Shown here piece by piece: positions 23,351 to 31,813 of a stretch of 38,447 nucleotides of DNA. Origin of the DNA: Chloroflexota bacterium (GTDB lineage Bacteria; Chloroflexota; Dehalococcoidia; Lucifugimonadales; Lucifugimonadaceae); the NCBI GenBank assembly GCA_018650185.1, contig JABIGL010000040.1, positions 1 to 38,447 on the forward strand, read 5' to 3'. The number at the start of each line of letters is the position of its first letter. Position 1 is the first letter of the stretch. The translations under genes and the position numbers were made by a program. The notes under the pieces are model-generated. The model was given only the letters and a program-made list of their open reading frames with translations. It was not told where the DNA came from and did no database searches.

Positions 23351-24047
23351 AGGCGACCACCCCGTCGTCGGACGTATACGTCAACCCCATCCCCGCGTAC
23401 ACATCCCGCCAACGTGGCTCCATGTCGTCCGCGAACAAATATGGGCGCCATCCAAGTTTCAGGTAGATAGCGATCGCCTCGAACCGGAAGTCGTTGGTCT
23501 GTAGATAGGGCAGGGCGTATTCCGCAGTCGCAAGACGATTCGTGACCATGGCTGAAACGATGGTGCCGAGTCGTTTTCCTGCGTGCGCCGGATCACCCAC
23601 CAGCCAGCCAAGCTGAGCGCCGTCAGGGTGTCGGTCGTTCTCGATGTGCTGGGCGGCACAGGTGGCAACGAGGTGGCCCGAGCCGATGTGCTCGACAACG
23701 AATAACCCCTGTTCCAGTGCGGTCTCACGGGTTTGTATCAACGTGTTCTGATCGGCGAACGCCAGATGAAATAACTCGTTGTACGCCGCCTCATCGTCTG
23801 ACCTGAACTGGCGTAACTCGTATCCGTTTGGAACCACCGGTACGTCTACCGGACCGCCACCCGTCCAGACCATCTCGATCTGGGCGGAGTAACGGTTTTC
23901 GAAATGAGCGTGTGCGGGTCGGCCAGGAACAGAGGTCAACGGGCTATCGGAACCCGTCGTCCCGGTCTGGTGATCCCTGTGATCGGTAGACAAACTAGCT
24001 CCCGGACGCCATATCACTGAGGTATCCGGGGATAGTGATCCCATCAC
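23349..24047 (-). CDS. GNAT-family N-acetyltransferase
   Basis: This GNAT-fold protein transfers an acetyl group from acetyl-CoA to an unknown amine. The acetyl-CoA-binding region is seen as GAQLGWLVGDPAHAGKRLGTIVSAMV (about 138-163), equivalent to the V-x-P-x-x-R/Q-x-x-G-x-G/A motif (the Q/R is K here). LPYLQTNDFRFEAIAIYLKLGWRPYL is the usual final strand-helix. The start is unclear: GTG 24047 or ATG 24044 would overlap the upstream gene by about 50 nt. TTG 23939 would avoid overlap and still keep HFENRYSAQIEMVW, which looks like genuine family sequence. With the long form there are 232 residues, the first 40 of which look unstructured. Confidence 0.8.
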   Translation of the reverse strand: MMGSLSPDTSVIWRPGASLSTDHRDHQTGTTGSDSPLTSVPGRPAHAHFENRYSAQIEMVWTGGGPVDVPVVPNGYELRQFRSDDEAAYNELFHLAFADQNTLIQTRETALEQGLFVVEHIGSGHLVATCAAQHIENDRHPDGAQLGWLVGDPAHAGKRLGTIVSAMVTNRLATAEYALPYLQTNDFRFEAIAIYLKLGWRPYLFADDMEPRWRDVYAGMGLTYTSDDGVVA

Positions 24048-24663
24048 TCAAGCGTGGGTCGGCCTCAAGCGCTCCCGTGACTTGTGTCACCGGGAGCACA
24101 CCGGCCCACACGTCCATGGCGTAGTCCTCCTCATCATCACCGGGAGGACCGGTTCGGACTTTCGCCGAAGCTTCGTCCAACGAAAATTTGAGGACTATGG
24201 TCTGTGTGAACTCCGACGTATTTGGTTTTCTGGCGTCGTCCCATCGACCGGGAACAACGTTTTCGGTCACTACCTCAAGCGCACGCATCTTTTCGGAGAC
24301 ATCGACTACCTCTTCTGGGACGCCAAAAACGACGACCGATCGGTAGTTCATCGAGTGATGGAAAAGGGACCGTGCCAGCACGATTCCATCCACATGCATA
24401 ACGGTCACACATGCCGGAATTTCACCACGCATCGCTCGCATCATCCCTGCCGCCGGGGAGCCATGGATGTAGAGAGTGTTGCCGTCACGTCCGTAGAGCG
24501 TGGGCAGAACCATCGGACCGTGATCGACGTTGAACCCGACGTGGCACATGTATCCGGCGTCAAGAATTTCATTGATCACGTTCTGGTCGTAGATGCCTCG
24601 TTCCGGGATGCGCCGTACTTTTATGCGATCCGTTTTTGCTTCTCCGGACATGGGCGTCGCCAT
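23995..24663 (-). CDS. pyridoxamine-phosphate-oxidase-like flavin-binding protein
   Basis: This 222-aa protein of the split-barrel FMN-binding superfamily belongs to the group annotated as 'pyridoxamine 5'-phosphate oxidase family / NimA-like'. Family-like pieces: RGIYDQNVINEILDAGYMCHVGF (about 20-42), MVLPTLYGRDGNTLYIHGSPA, a middle region with SRSLFHHSMNYRSVVVFG-like sequence, and the C-terminal DYAMDVWAGVLPV, which is typical. Members bind FMN, F420 or haem; the substrate is unknown. I chose ATG 24663 because AGAGG lies eight bases upstream; 32 further upstream codons are open but Cys/Arg-rich and unlike coding. It precedes the acetyltransferase gene and probably shares its mRNA. Confidence 0.85.
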   Translation of the reverse strand: MATPMSGEAKTDRIKVRRIPERGIYDQNVINEILDAGYMCHVGFNVDHGPMVLPTLYGRDGNTLYIHGSPAAGMMRAMRGEIPACVTVMHVDGIVLARSLFHHSMNYRSVVVFGVPEEVVDVSEKMRALEVVTENVVPGRWDDARKPNTSEFTQTIVLKFSLDEASAKVRTGPPGDDEEDYAMDVWAGVLPVTQVTGALEADPRLSDGITIPGYLSDMASGS

Positions 24664-24784
24664 GGGGTGAGCCTCTGATTTACTGGTAGGGAATGTTGCC
24701 GAAACGCGAAGGCATAGTGACCGCGTAAGCAGGCGGCAAACTGTACCAGAGAGTGACAAGCCGCCAGCGCACTCGCGTCAGGGA

Positions 24785-25003
24785 CTATTCTCCGCCACGC
24801 TCCCCGTGATCGTAAACAACGTACGAACCGTGAACGTGCGACGTGAACGGGCGCAACTCATCACTCAATGCCGTGAGCACCATGATCTTGCTCTGGATGG
24901 CGTCTGCGGCAACATCGAAGGTCACTTCGCAGCTCGGCCTCGGGCAGTCGCCTATCCAGACGTTCTCGCGTCGCGTGGAATGGCTGTGTCGGATTGGCGG
25001 CAT
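24785..25003 (-). CDS. small protein of unknown function
   Basis: This 72-aa soluble protein begins at ATG 25003 behind a strong ribosome site, GGGAGGA (25011-25017), seven bases away. Sequence: a basic N-terminus, then ENVWIGDCPRPSCEVTFDVA with a Cys-x4-Cys pair, a helix ADAIQSKIMVLTALSDEL, and a His-rich end (FTSHVHGSYVVYDHGE). It may bind a metal through CPRPSC and the C-terminal His residues, but no family is recognised. A reasonable promoter lies upstream at 25066-25094. It reads towards the flavoprotein gene, 121 nt away. Confidence 0.7.
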   Translation of the reverse strand: MPPIRHSHSTRRENVWIGDCPRPSCEVTFDVAADAIQSKIMVLTALSDELRPFTSHVHGSYVVYDHGERGGE

Positions 25004-25065
25004 AACGTCGTCCTCCCGTCGTGAGTCCCGTGGGTCACATAGATCTAACCATGATGTGATCATTC

Positions 25066-25094
25066 AACATAACATTCATTTGATAAGCCCGCAA
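25066..25094 (-). promoter_or_regulatory. possible promoter of the 72-aa gene
   Basis: On the minus strand TTGCGG (25089-25094) and TATGTT (25066-25071) are 17 bases apart, in an AT-rich patch. The start would be near 25058, about 55 nt before the ATG. Confidence 0.4.
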
Positions 25095-25171
25095 AAATAA
25101 GAGCTAAGAAAGCAAATGTCTGGTAATAATTACGAATATCGTCACAAAATTGCGATCACGGAATGCCGGGC

Positions 25172-27052
25172 CTAACCCTTCGACACCCACTGCTGATACA
25201 GGTCTTCCAGTACGGAACTGACCCGTTCCAACTGTTTGTTGAGTCGACGACCGTCCCTGTCTTTGCGATTTTCAAAGGCCTGCCCAACACGATGTTCCAG
25301 TTCCAGTTTTTCCGCCTCTGCCTCTTTTATTCGTCGTTCAAGATTTGCCAGCCCTGAGCGCTGGTCGGCACGTTCCGCTCTTGCTGCGCGGCGGTTTGCA
25401 CCACGAGTCGAGACGCGTCCCGTTTCACGCGAGAGCGGCGCACGACGCGCCTGCCAGAACTCCGAGAAGTTGCCGTCAAATGACGTCAGATCCCGGTCTT
25501 CTAGCTCCACTACGCGGTTCACGACGTTGTCCAGGAAGTACCTGTCGTGGGACACGACCAGAATTGAACCCTCGTACTCGGCAAGCGCCTCCTCGATAGC
25601 CTCCCGGGCCGGTATGTCCATGTGATTTGTCGGCTCGTCAAGGATCAGGAAGTTTGGTTTGAGCTTGGTGAGGCGTGCCAATTGCAAGCGATTTCGTTCA
25701 CCGCCCGACAGATCGGCGATCTTTTTGCTCAGGTCCTCCCGCGTAAACAGGAACTTCCGCAGGTGTGCAAAAGCGGTTGTTTCATTGGTCTGAGGTGGCG
25801 CATTCATGATCTCTTCGAGGATCGTCACATTGCCGTCGAGCACCTCTTGCTCCTGCGCAGCATATCCGGTGCGTATGCTTGGGCCAATACGAATCGTGTC
25901 GTTGTCCCACGCTCCCTCGGAAACGACATCCCGAAGTAGCGATGTCTTGCCGCTGCCGTTTGGTCCGATGATGGCGACCCGTTCGCCGCTGGTGAGGTCG
26001 AAGTCGACATTTTCCAGCAGCGACAGATCGTCGTATCCCTTCGAGTAACCACGTAGCCGCAGGACGATGTTGGACTGCGTTCGTTCACTGCCGAAATTCG
26101 CCTCGATAGCGGAAGTGTCGATCTCTGGTCGCTCAACCGCATGCGCTGTTTCACGGTTGAGCTGTGAACGGCGGGCGCGCAGACGCTTACCGGCCGCGGT
26201 GCTTGGTCTTGCACGGGCCGTAAGCGCGAGGCGCTTTACGAGGTCTTCGAGTCGACCGAGTCGTTTCTGGTTTGCGGCGTAGTCGGCCTGCTGTGAGATC
26301 AGGTTCCGGAGTTTGGTCGCCCGGTACTCGGAGTAGCCGCCTTTGTATCGAGTGACCGTCCCGTTTTCCAGTTCCAGGATTCCCTGTGCGACGCGATCCA
26401 GCGTGTGTCGGTTGTGAGACACGACAAGCACCGCGCCCTTGAACCGCAGCAGGAACTCTTCCAGCCACGCCAATCCTATGAAGTCTAGATGGTTGCCCGG
26501 CTCGTCCAGGACGAGGAAGTTCGGCTCTATCAGAAGGGCGCGGGCTAGCGACAGGATGTTCTTCTCGCCGCCGGACAAGGATCCAATTTCCTGATCCTCT
26601 TTGCCGGTCAGGCCAAGCGAATCAAGGATCCTCGGTGCCCGTTGAGGCCAGCGGTCGGTCTCGTACCGGTCGTATCGCTCAAGCGTCTCCTGGTACCCGG
26701 CCATCGCCGTTTCCATCTCACCGTCAGAGGCAACCGACAACCTCTCTTCAGCGGCGCGGAGTCCGACGTCCAGTGCTTTGTGCTCCCTCAGTAACCAGTC
26801 GAGGACGATTTCATCGTCTTCGCCATCGACGTATTGAGGGACATATCCGAGCCGCGTTTCGGACGCCAGGGAGACCGTACCTTTGGAAGGTTCTTCCTCT
26901 CCCATCAGCACGCGCAACGTCGTCGTCTTCCCGGAACCGTTCGCACCGATCAGCCCGAGTCGTTCCCCGGAGTTGATCGTGAACGAAACGCCCTTCAAGA
27001 CGTCCTGTCCGCCCAGATTGGCGGTAATGTTTTGCAGGCTTGCGAGTTGCAT
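25172..27052 (-). CDS. ABC-F family ATPase (two ATP-binding cassettes)
   Basis: This 626-aa soluble ABC protein has no membrane segments; ABC-F proteins act on ribosomes (translation factors or antibiotic-protection proteins). Cassette 1: Walker A GANGSGKTT (36-44), signature LSGGEKN (159-165), Walker B with LVLDEPGNHLD (180-190; Gly where Thr is usual). An Arg/Lys-rich linker follows (about 245-310). Cassette 2: Walker A GPNGSGKTS (363-371), LSGGERNRLQLARL and LDEPTNHMD. The C-terminal 80 residues form a charged coiled coil (ERRIKEAEAEKLELEHRVGQ...), as in Uup. It is not EttA-like, since a long coiled-coil end is present. The start is ATG 27052 without a clear ribosome site. Lone gene, 68 nt downstream of glycerate kinase. 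Confidence 0.94.
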   Translation of the reverse strand: MQLASLQNITANLGGQDVLKGVSFTINSGERLGLIGANGSGKTTTLRVLMGEEEPSKGTVSLASETRLGYVPQYVDGEDDEIVLDWLLREHKALDVGLRAAEERLSVASDGEMETAMAGYQETLERYDRYETDRWPQRAPRILDSLGLTGKEDQEIGSLSGGEKNILSLARALLIEPNFLVLDEPGNHLDFIGLAWLEEFLLRFKGAVLVVSHNRHTLDRVAQGILELENGTVTRYKGGYSEYRATKLRNLISQQADYAANQKRLGRLEDLVKRLALTARARPSTAAGKRLRARRSQLNRETAHAVERPEIDTSAIEANFGSERTQSNIVLRLRGYSKGYDDLSLLENVDFDLTSGERVAIIGPNGSGKTSLLRDVVSEGAWDNDTIRIGPSIRTGYAAQEQEVLDGNVTILEEIMNAPPQTNETTAFAHLRKFLFTREDLSKKIADLSGGERNRLQLARLTKLKPNFLILDEPTNHMDIPAREAIEEALAEYEGSILVVSHDRYFLDNVVNRVVELEDRDLTSFDGNFSEFWQARRAPLSRETGRVSTRGANRRAARAERADQRSGLANLERRIKEAEAEKLELEHRVGQAFENRKDRDGRRLNKQLERVSSVLEDLYQQWVSKG

Positions 27053-27120
27053 ATTGACTTAAGACAGACCGGATTACTATTCGGCCTGCCACCCAGTGTT
27101 CCTGGTCTGCCCTGTGGGCC

Positions 27121-28266
27121 TCATGGCTTGAGAGATCGACCGATCGCGACAGTTCGCATTATCTCTTCTGCGACGCCTGCGAGCAGATTCGACGTATCGG
27201 CTATGGCCTCGTCAAGGGTCATGGGGCCGCTGACCAGCGTGAACGCGGATGCGATGCCTTTATCGTGTGTCTCCTGGTAACCGGCGCCGAGGCCACCTGC
27301 TATCGCTATCACAGGGATGCCGCGTTTTCCGGCACGCTCGGCTATGCCGACGGGGGTTTTGTTGAAGATAGTCGAGTGGTCGATTTGTCCCTCGCCCGTG
27401 ATGACCAGGTCTGCGTCTTCCAACGCGTCATCCAGTCCGACGGCATCAAGAACTATGTCCACCCCGGCCGCCAGACGTGCGTTCAGGAACGCCATCAGTC
27501 CTGCGCCAAGTCCGCCCGCCGCACCCGCGCCCGGTCGTTCTCGAACGCTCACACCGAGATCGCTCTCGACGACATCCGCAAACCGGGACAGCGCGGCATC
27601 AAGCTGCTTGATGGACTCCGGGGACGCACCCTTCTGGGGCCCAAACACCGCCGATGCGCCGTCCTCGCCACACAGGGGATTGTTGACATCGCACGCTACC
27701 GTGACTTCAACGTCGCGCAATCGGTCGTCAAAGTTCGACATATCCACGTGATCGATATTGGCCAGGGCGGCACCGCCCCTCGGCAGCTCATTTCCATCTA
27801 CGTCCCGGAGACTAATGCCCAGCGACTGCGCCAACCCTGCGCCGCCGTCGTTCGTTGCACTTCCGCCTATGCCGACGATGAAGCGTCTGTATCCCGCGTC
27901 CAGCCCTGCGCTGAACAGCTCTCCGGTGCCGTACGTCGTGGTGTTGAGTGGATCGAGCTCATCGAGGGCGAGCAACGCCAGACCTGATGCACCCGCCATC
28001 TCGATAACTGCCGTCTCGCCATCACCCATCGCCCCCCAGGTGGCCTCGATAGGACGTCCAAGAGGATCGGACACCGTTGCGCTCTCGATGGTGCCGCTCG
28101 AACTGTCGACAAGTGCCTGGAGAGTGCCGTCACCACCATCAGCGGCGGGCACCAGGACGGTCTCGGCATCGGGGAAGACCTTCTTCACCCCGGTCTCGAT
28201 GGATCGTGCAATCTGGAGTGCGGTCAAGGAACCCTTGAAGCCCTGAGGAGCTATGACAATTTTCAT
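27121..28266 (-). CDS. glxK: glycerate kinase (GlxK/GarK family)
   Basis: This 381-aa kinase phosphorylates D-glycerate (2-phosphoglycerate-forming branch) and feeds it to lower glycolysis. Family signatures: MKIVIAPQGFKGSLTA at the start, VPAADGGDGTLQAL (about 40-53), GIGGSATNDGGAG (about 132-144), CDVNNPLCGEDGASAVFGPQKGA, GAGAAGGLGAGL and TGEGQIDHSTIFNKTP. Length is standard. ATG 28266 has no ribosome site and lies seven bases behind a TATACT box with a 15-bp palindrome beside it, suggesting a regulated leaderless mRNA. The gene is divergent from the two M20 hydrolases. Confidence 0.95.
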   Translation of the reverse strand: MKIVIAPQGFKGSLTALQIARSIETGVKKVFPDAETVLVPAADGGDGTLQALVDSSSGTIESATVSDPLGRPIEATWGAMGDGETAVIEMAGASGLALLALDELDPLNTTTYGTGELFSAGLDAGYRRFIVGIGGSATNDGGAGLAQSLGISLRDVDGNELPRGGAALANIDHVDMSNFDDRLRDVEVTVACDVNNPLCGEDGASAVFGPQKGASPESIKQLDAALSRFADVVESDLGVSVRERPGAGAAGGLGAGLMAFLNARLAAGVDIVLDAVGLDDALEDADLVITGEGQIDHSTIFNKTPVGIAERAGKRGIPVIAIAGGLGAGYQETHDKGIASAFTLVSGPMTLDEAIADTSNLLAGVAEEIMRTVAIGRSLKP

Positions 28267-28273
28267 GGCGAAA

Positions 28274-28279
28274 AGTATA
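28274..28279 (-). promoter_or_regulatory. -10 element of the glycerate kinase gene
   Basis: TATACT on the minus strand ends seven bases before the ATG at 28266, so transcription should start at or next to the A of the start codon. No -35 consensus is visible at the expected place; the spacer is filled by the palindrome at 28280-28294. Confidence 0.5.
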
Positions 28280-28294
28280 GGCGTCAGTGACGCC
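28280..28294. promoter_or_regulatory. 15-bp palindrome GGCGTCA-G-TGACGCC, candidate operator
   Basis: Seven-base perfect half-sites around one central base directly abut the TATACT box of glycerate kinase, on its upstream side. A dimeric regulator bound here would cover the promoter spacer. It may also affect the divergent M20 genes, whose start is about 145 nt away. No regulator gene is adjacent. Confidence 0.5.
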
Positions 28295-28437
28295 GTTATC
28301 TGGAAAGCCTTGCCCGAGAGTGGATGTGGTCGCGTGGGACGATGCGATTGTTCTTATGACGTACGCGAGGAAATTGTCAGATCTCTTGGTACACTTCAGC
28401 CTTTCCCGGCCTGCCCCGCTCGTAATCGGAGTATTCC

Positions 28438-29778
28438 TTGGTTCACCCCGGCATCGCAGCAGACCTCAAAAAAATTGTTTCGGACTACGTATCGTCGCAC
28501 GGCGAACCGGCGATTGATCTGGCGCGTACGGCGCTCAGCCATCCAGAGACCGGGTACAAAGAGGTCAAGACCGCTGCCGCCACAGCCGCTGCGATCCGAA
28601 CTCTCGGGTTGTATGTTCGCGAAGACATCGCCGTCACCGGCATGACCGCCACCATAAAAGGCGGCTCTCCCGGACCGAACATCGCGATACTGGCAGAGCT
28701 GGACGCGTTGCCCGTCCCGGGTCATCCGAATGCCGATCCCGAGACCACAGCGGCCCACGCTTGTGCCCACCACTGCCAGCTCGGCAACATGCTTGCGGCG
28801 GCGATAGGCCTTCAAGCGCCGGGCGTGCTTGATTCGCTCTCCGGAAGCGTCACCCTGATGGTGGTCCCGGCCGAGGAATATGTCGAGATCGAATGGCGTA
28901 ACGAGCAGCGTAAAGCCGGGCGGATTGAGTTTCTGGGTGGCAAACCGGAATTCGTACGACTTGGCGAGCTGGACGACGTCGACATCTGCATGATGACGCA
29001 CGTCACGACGGAAGACCCGCACGACGGGTTCGGAGTGTTCGGCGCAAACACAGGGCTAGTCGCCAAGTTCATCAACTACAGGGGCGTGAAATCGCACGCC
29101 GGTGGCGCTCCCCACCTTGGAGTTAACGCTCTCAATGCGGCCCACCTGGCGATCGCCGGAATCCACGCGCAGCGTGAGACTTATCGGGATGACGATACGA
29201 TTCGAGTTCACCCGATCATCACACGTGGTGGATCGGTAGTGAACGCGGTCCCGGATGACGTGCGGATGGAGACGTTTGTACGCGGAGCCACTATCAATGC
29301 CATCCGGGGCGCCAACGAGAAAGTAGACCGGGCACTCCGGGCTGGGGCACTCGCCGTCGGGGCCACCGTCGATATCACCACGCTCCCCGGGTACCTACCG
29401 TTGGCGCAAGACAGAATACTGGCGACCATTCATCGGGCGAATGCCGAGGCGCTAGTTGGCCCTGATCTTGTGCACGAATTCGGTATGCGCGGCGGCTCGA
29501 CCGACATGGGCGACTTAACCCAGATCATGCCCGGCATACATCCGTACGTGGGCGGTGCGGTCGGTCGATCGAACCATGCTGAAGACATGGTCGTAGATGA
29601 CTACAACCTGGCCGTTCTGGATGCGGGTAAGGCCATGGCGATGACGGTGGTCGATCTGTTGTCCAACAACGCAGCAGAGGCGATGCGGGTAATTTCGGGT
29701 CATAAACCGGCGATGACGAAAGACGAGTACCTGGCATTGCAGCGGGCCTTCCTCAGTGAACGGTCGTACACCGAATGA
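28438..29778 (+). CDS. M20-family metallo-amidohydrolase, copy 1
   Basis: This 446-aa zinc hydrolase is of the M20 aminoacylase/AbgB-like branch, whose members hydrolyse N-acyl amino acids, amidated conjugates or p-aminobenzoyl-glutamate. Metal and catalytic motifs: HACAHH (107-112; Ala replaces the usual Gly), PAEE (144-147) holding the catalytic glutamate, THVTTE, the lid-domain motif SHAGGAPHLGVNAL and GSTDMGDLTQIMPGIHP near the C-terminus. No signal peptide is seen, so it acts in the cytoplasm. The start is TTG 28438, with CGGAG (28427-28431) six bases upstream. The second copy overlaps its stop by four bases (ATGA), so the two are translationally coupled and may form a hetero-oligomer. 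Confidence 0.92.
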   Translation: MVHPGIAADLKKIVSDYVSSHGEPAIDLARTALSHPETGYKEVKTAAATAAAIRTLGLYVREDIAVTGMTATIKGGSPGPNIAILAELDALPVPGHPNADPETTAAHACAHHCQLGNMLAAAIGLQAPGVLDSLSGSVTLMVVPAEEYVEIEWRNEQRKAGRIEFLGGKPEFVRLGELDDVDICMMTHVTTEDPHDGFGVFGANTGLVAKFINYRGVKSHAGGAPHLGVNALNAAHLAIAGIHAQRETYRDDDTIRVHPIITRGGSVVNAVPDDVRMETFVRGATINAIRGANEKVDRALRAGALAVGATVDITTLPGYLPLAQDRILATIHRANAEALVGPDLVHEFGMRGGSTDMGDLTQIMPGIHPYVGGAVGRSNHAEDMVVDDYNLAVLDAGKAMAMTVVDLLSNNAAEAMRVISGHKPAMTKDEYLALQRAFLSERSYTE

Positions 29779-31130
29779 GTACCGTCAACAGATTGAACAA
29801 GACACAGGTCAAGGCAGCCGTTCGCAAAGCGATCGAGCACTCCGCGGACGAACTGATCAAACTGGCGCGAGACGTGTACGAGCACCCGGAGCCGGGCTTC
29901 ACTGAAGAGCGAACTGCTCAGGTGGTTGCGAAGGCACTGACGGCCGCCGGGGTAAATCCTGAAACGGGTATCGCCATCACGGGGATGAAAGGAGTCAGGG
30001 ACTTCGGCGGGGATGGACCTACGGTTGGCATCATCGGGGAACTTGACGCCGTCAAAGCCCCGGGGCACCCGGCGGCTGATATGACGTCCGGGGCGGCACA
30101 CGCCTGCGGACACCACTCCCAGCTCGGAGCGATGGTCGGGGCCGCTATCGGTCTCGGAATCCCGGAAGTCGCAGAATCCCTGTCCGGACGAGCCGCTTTC
30201 ATAGCGACACCGGCCGAGGAGTTCATCGACGTGGAGATGCGGTGGGGACTTCGAGAAGCCGGACACCTTGGATTCCTCTCCGGTAAACAGGAGATGATCC
30301 GTCTGGGTACTTTCGACGACGTGGACATGGCGATGATGATCCACACGAGTTCGAGCAAGGCGCAGCGACGATTCATCGTGGGTGGTACGAGCAACGCACA
30401 CGTCGTCCACTACGTCAGATTCCTTGGCAAGGCCGCTCACGCCGGTGGTGCACCGCACCAGGGCGTGAACGCACTACAAGCGGCAATGCTCGCACTCTCA
30501 AGTATCAACACGCAAAGAGAGACATTCGAGGCCGAAAATCAGACACGGGTCCACGGCATCATCACGCGTGGCGGTGTTGCCACGAATGCCGTGCCGGCGG
30601 AGGTCGTGTACGAAGGTCGTGTACGTGGGCGGACGATGGAAGCCGTGGACAAGGTTTCGGCACGGATCGAGGACTGCTACCGGGCCGGAGCGCTGGCGAT
30701 GGGCGCTGATCTTGAGATAGTCGCCATTCCCGGGTATCTGCCGCTTGAAAACAACCCGGACATGGCACGCGTGTTCTCGGCCAACGTCACAGCGGAGTTC
30801 GGCGCTGACAGCCTGATGGTCCAGGCAGATGACGTGAACGCGGGTGGATCGACCGATATGGGAGACCTGTCCCAGATCATGCCCGCCCTGCACCCGTATG
30901 TTGCGGCCGCTGACGGAGCCGGCCACGGTATCGACTACGTCATTGCCGACTACCGACGGGCTGTCGTGGACTCTGCCGTCTCGATGGCACTGACGGTCGT
31001 CGATCTTTTGTCAGACGGTGCTTCAGAGGCACGTGGAATAATCGACTTCCACGAACCGGCGCTAACGCGACAGAGTTATGTAGACAGTCAGACTACCCGT
31101 CTTCGCAAGATCAGCTACCACGGGGAATAG
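29775..31130 (+). CDS. M20-family metallo-amidohydrolase, copy 2
   Basis: This 451-aa homologue of the preceding gene has HACGHH at 109-114 (the canonical Gly is kept), PAEE at 146-149, the lid motif AHAGGAPHQGVNAL and GGSTDMGDLSQIMPALHPYV. It starts at ATG 29775 within the end of copy 1 (ATGA). The closeness of the two proteins along the whole length points to tandem duplication followed by divergence, much as AbgA/AbgB form two subunits of one enzyme in E. coli; whether these form one enzyme is inference. No transporter is next to them. The gene converges with the nitroreductase gene with only 18 nt between stops. Confidence 0.92.
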   Translation: MSTVNRLNKTQVKAAVRKAIEHSADELIKLARDVYEHPEPGFTEERTAQVVAKALTAAGVNPETGIAITGMKGVRDFGGDGPTVGIIGELDAVKAPGHPAADMTSGAAHACGHHSQLGAMVGAAIGLGIPEVAESLSGRAAFIATPAEEFIDVEMRWGLREAGHLGFLSGKQEMIRLGTFDDVDMAMMIHTSSSKAQRRFIVGGTSNAHVVHYVRFLGKAAHAGGAPHQGVNALQAAMLALSSINTQRETFEAENQTRVHGIITRGGVATNAVPAEVVYEGRVRGRTMEAVDKVSARIEDCYRAGALAMGADLEIVAIPGYLPLENNPDMARVFSANVTAEFGADSLMVQADDVNAGGSTDMGDLSQIMPALHPYVAAADGAGHGIDYVIADYRRAVVDSAVSMALTVVDLLSDGASEARGIIDFHEPALTRQSYVDSQTTRLRKISYHGE

Positions 31131-31148
31131 GCTCTAGCGGAACGCGTA

Positions 31149-31751
31149 TTACCAGCGGTCGAAGTGCATCACTTCGTCGACCGGTGCACGGCGGGTTGGT
31201 CCGTAGCCTCGCCCCTCTTCCGGAAAGCCGAATGGAAGTAGCGCTGCCGTCTGGACGTTCTCAGGCAGATCCAGAATCTCAGCGACTTCCTTCTCGAACC
31301 TGGTGTGGAAAGTCGTCAGCACACTTGCCAGGCCCAGGCCACGTGCGGCAAGAAGCATGTTCTGAACAGCCGGGAACACTGAGGCACCACGCCCCATCGT
31401 TTCTGGCGCACCGTTGTGTCGCACGCAGATGATTATCCAGAGCGGTGCCTCAGCTATGTGGCTCGCGAGGTGTTCCGCCGAGTTGTATGAGTGGGTGCCA
31501 AGTCGTCCCGGGTCTGTCGCCTTGCCGTAACTGTCGTCCCACGCTTGCTTGTAGAACGTTGCGATCTGGTCCTTCACACCCTGGTCCTGGATGATCACGA
31601 ACTCCCAGGGCTGGTTGTTTCCTCCGCTGGGTGCCTTGGACGCGGCAAGCAAGATGCGGTCCAGCATCTCAGACGGGATCGGATCGGGCTTGATGTAACG
31701 GAGCGCTCGCTGGGTATCGATAGCCTCGAACAGGCCTATTTGCTTATCCAT
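31149..31751 (-). CDS. nitroreductase-family FMN oxidoreductase
   Basis: This 200-aa FMN-dependent NAD(P)H oxidoreductase has the nitroreductase fold. FMN-binding features: an N-terminal segment TQRALRYIKPDPIP (R-S-x-R-like), APSGGNNQPWEFVII (about 40-54) and the later ALLPFGFPEEGRGYGPTRR region, which is the usual C-terminal NAD(P)H/FMN motif 'G.P...P..R'. Members reduce nitroaromatics, quinones or unsaturated compounds; the substrate is unknown. GGAGG five bases before ATG 31751 fixes the start. It is the last gene of a minus-strand run behind tyrA, aroA and gmk (62 nt from gmk), without obvious functional link. Confidence 0.92.
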   Translation of the reverse strand: MDKQIGLFEAIDTQRALRYIKPDPIPSEMLDRILLAASKAPSGGNNQPWEFVIIQDQGVKDQIATFYKQAWDDSYGKATDPGRLGTHSYNSAEHLASHIAEAPLWIIICVRHNGAPETMGRGASVFPAVQNMLLAARGLGLASVLTTFHTRFEKEVAEILDLPENVQTAALLPFGFPEEGRGYGPTRRAPVDEVMHFDRW

Positions 31752-31813
31752 TACAGCCTCCGTGGGCGCTCCATGTTTAAGTTCGATTGCCGGGACCAGG
31801 ACCGGTGGATTAC

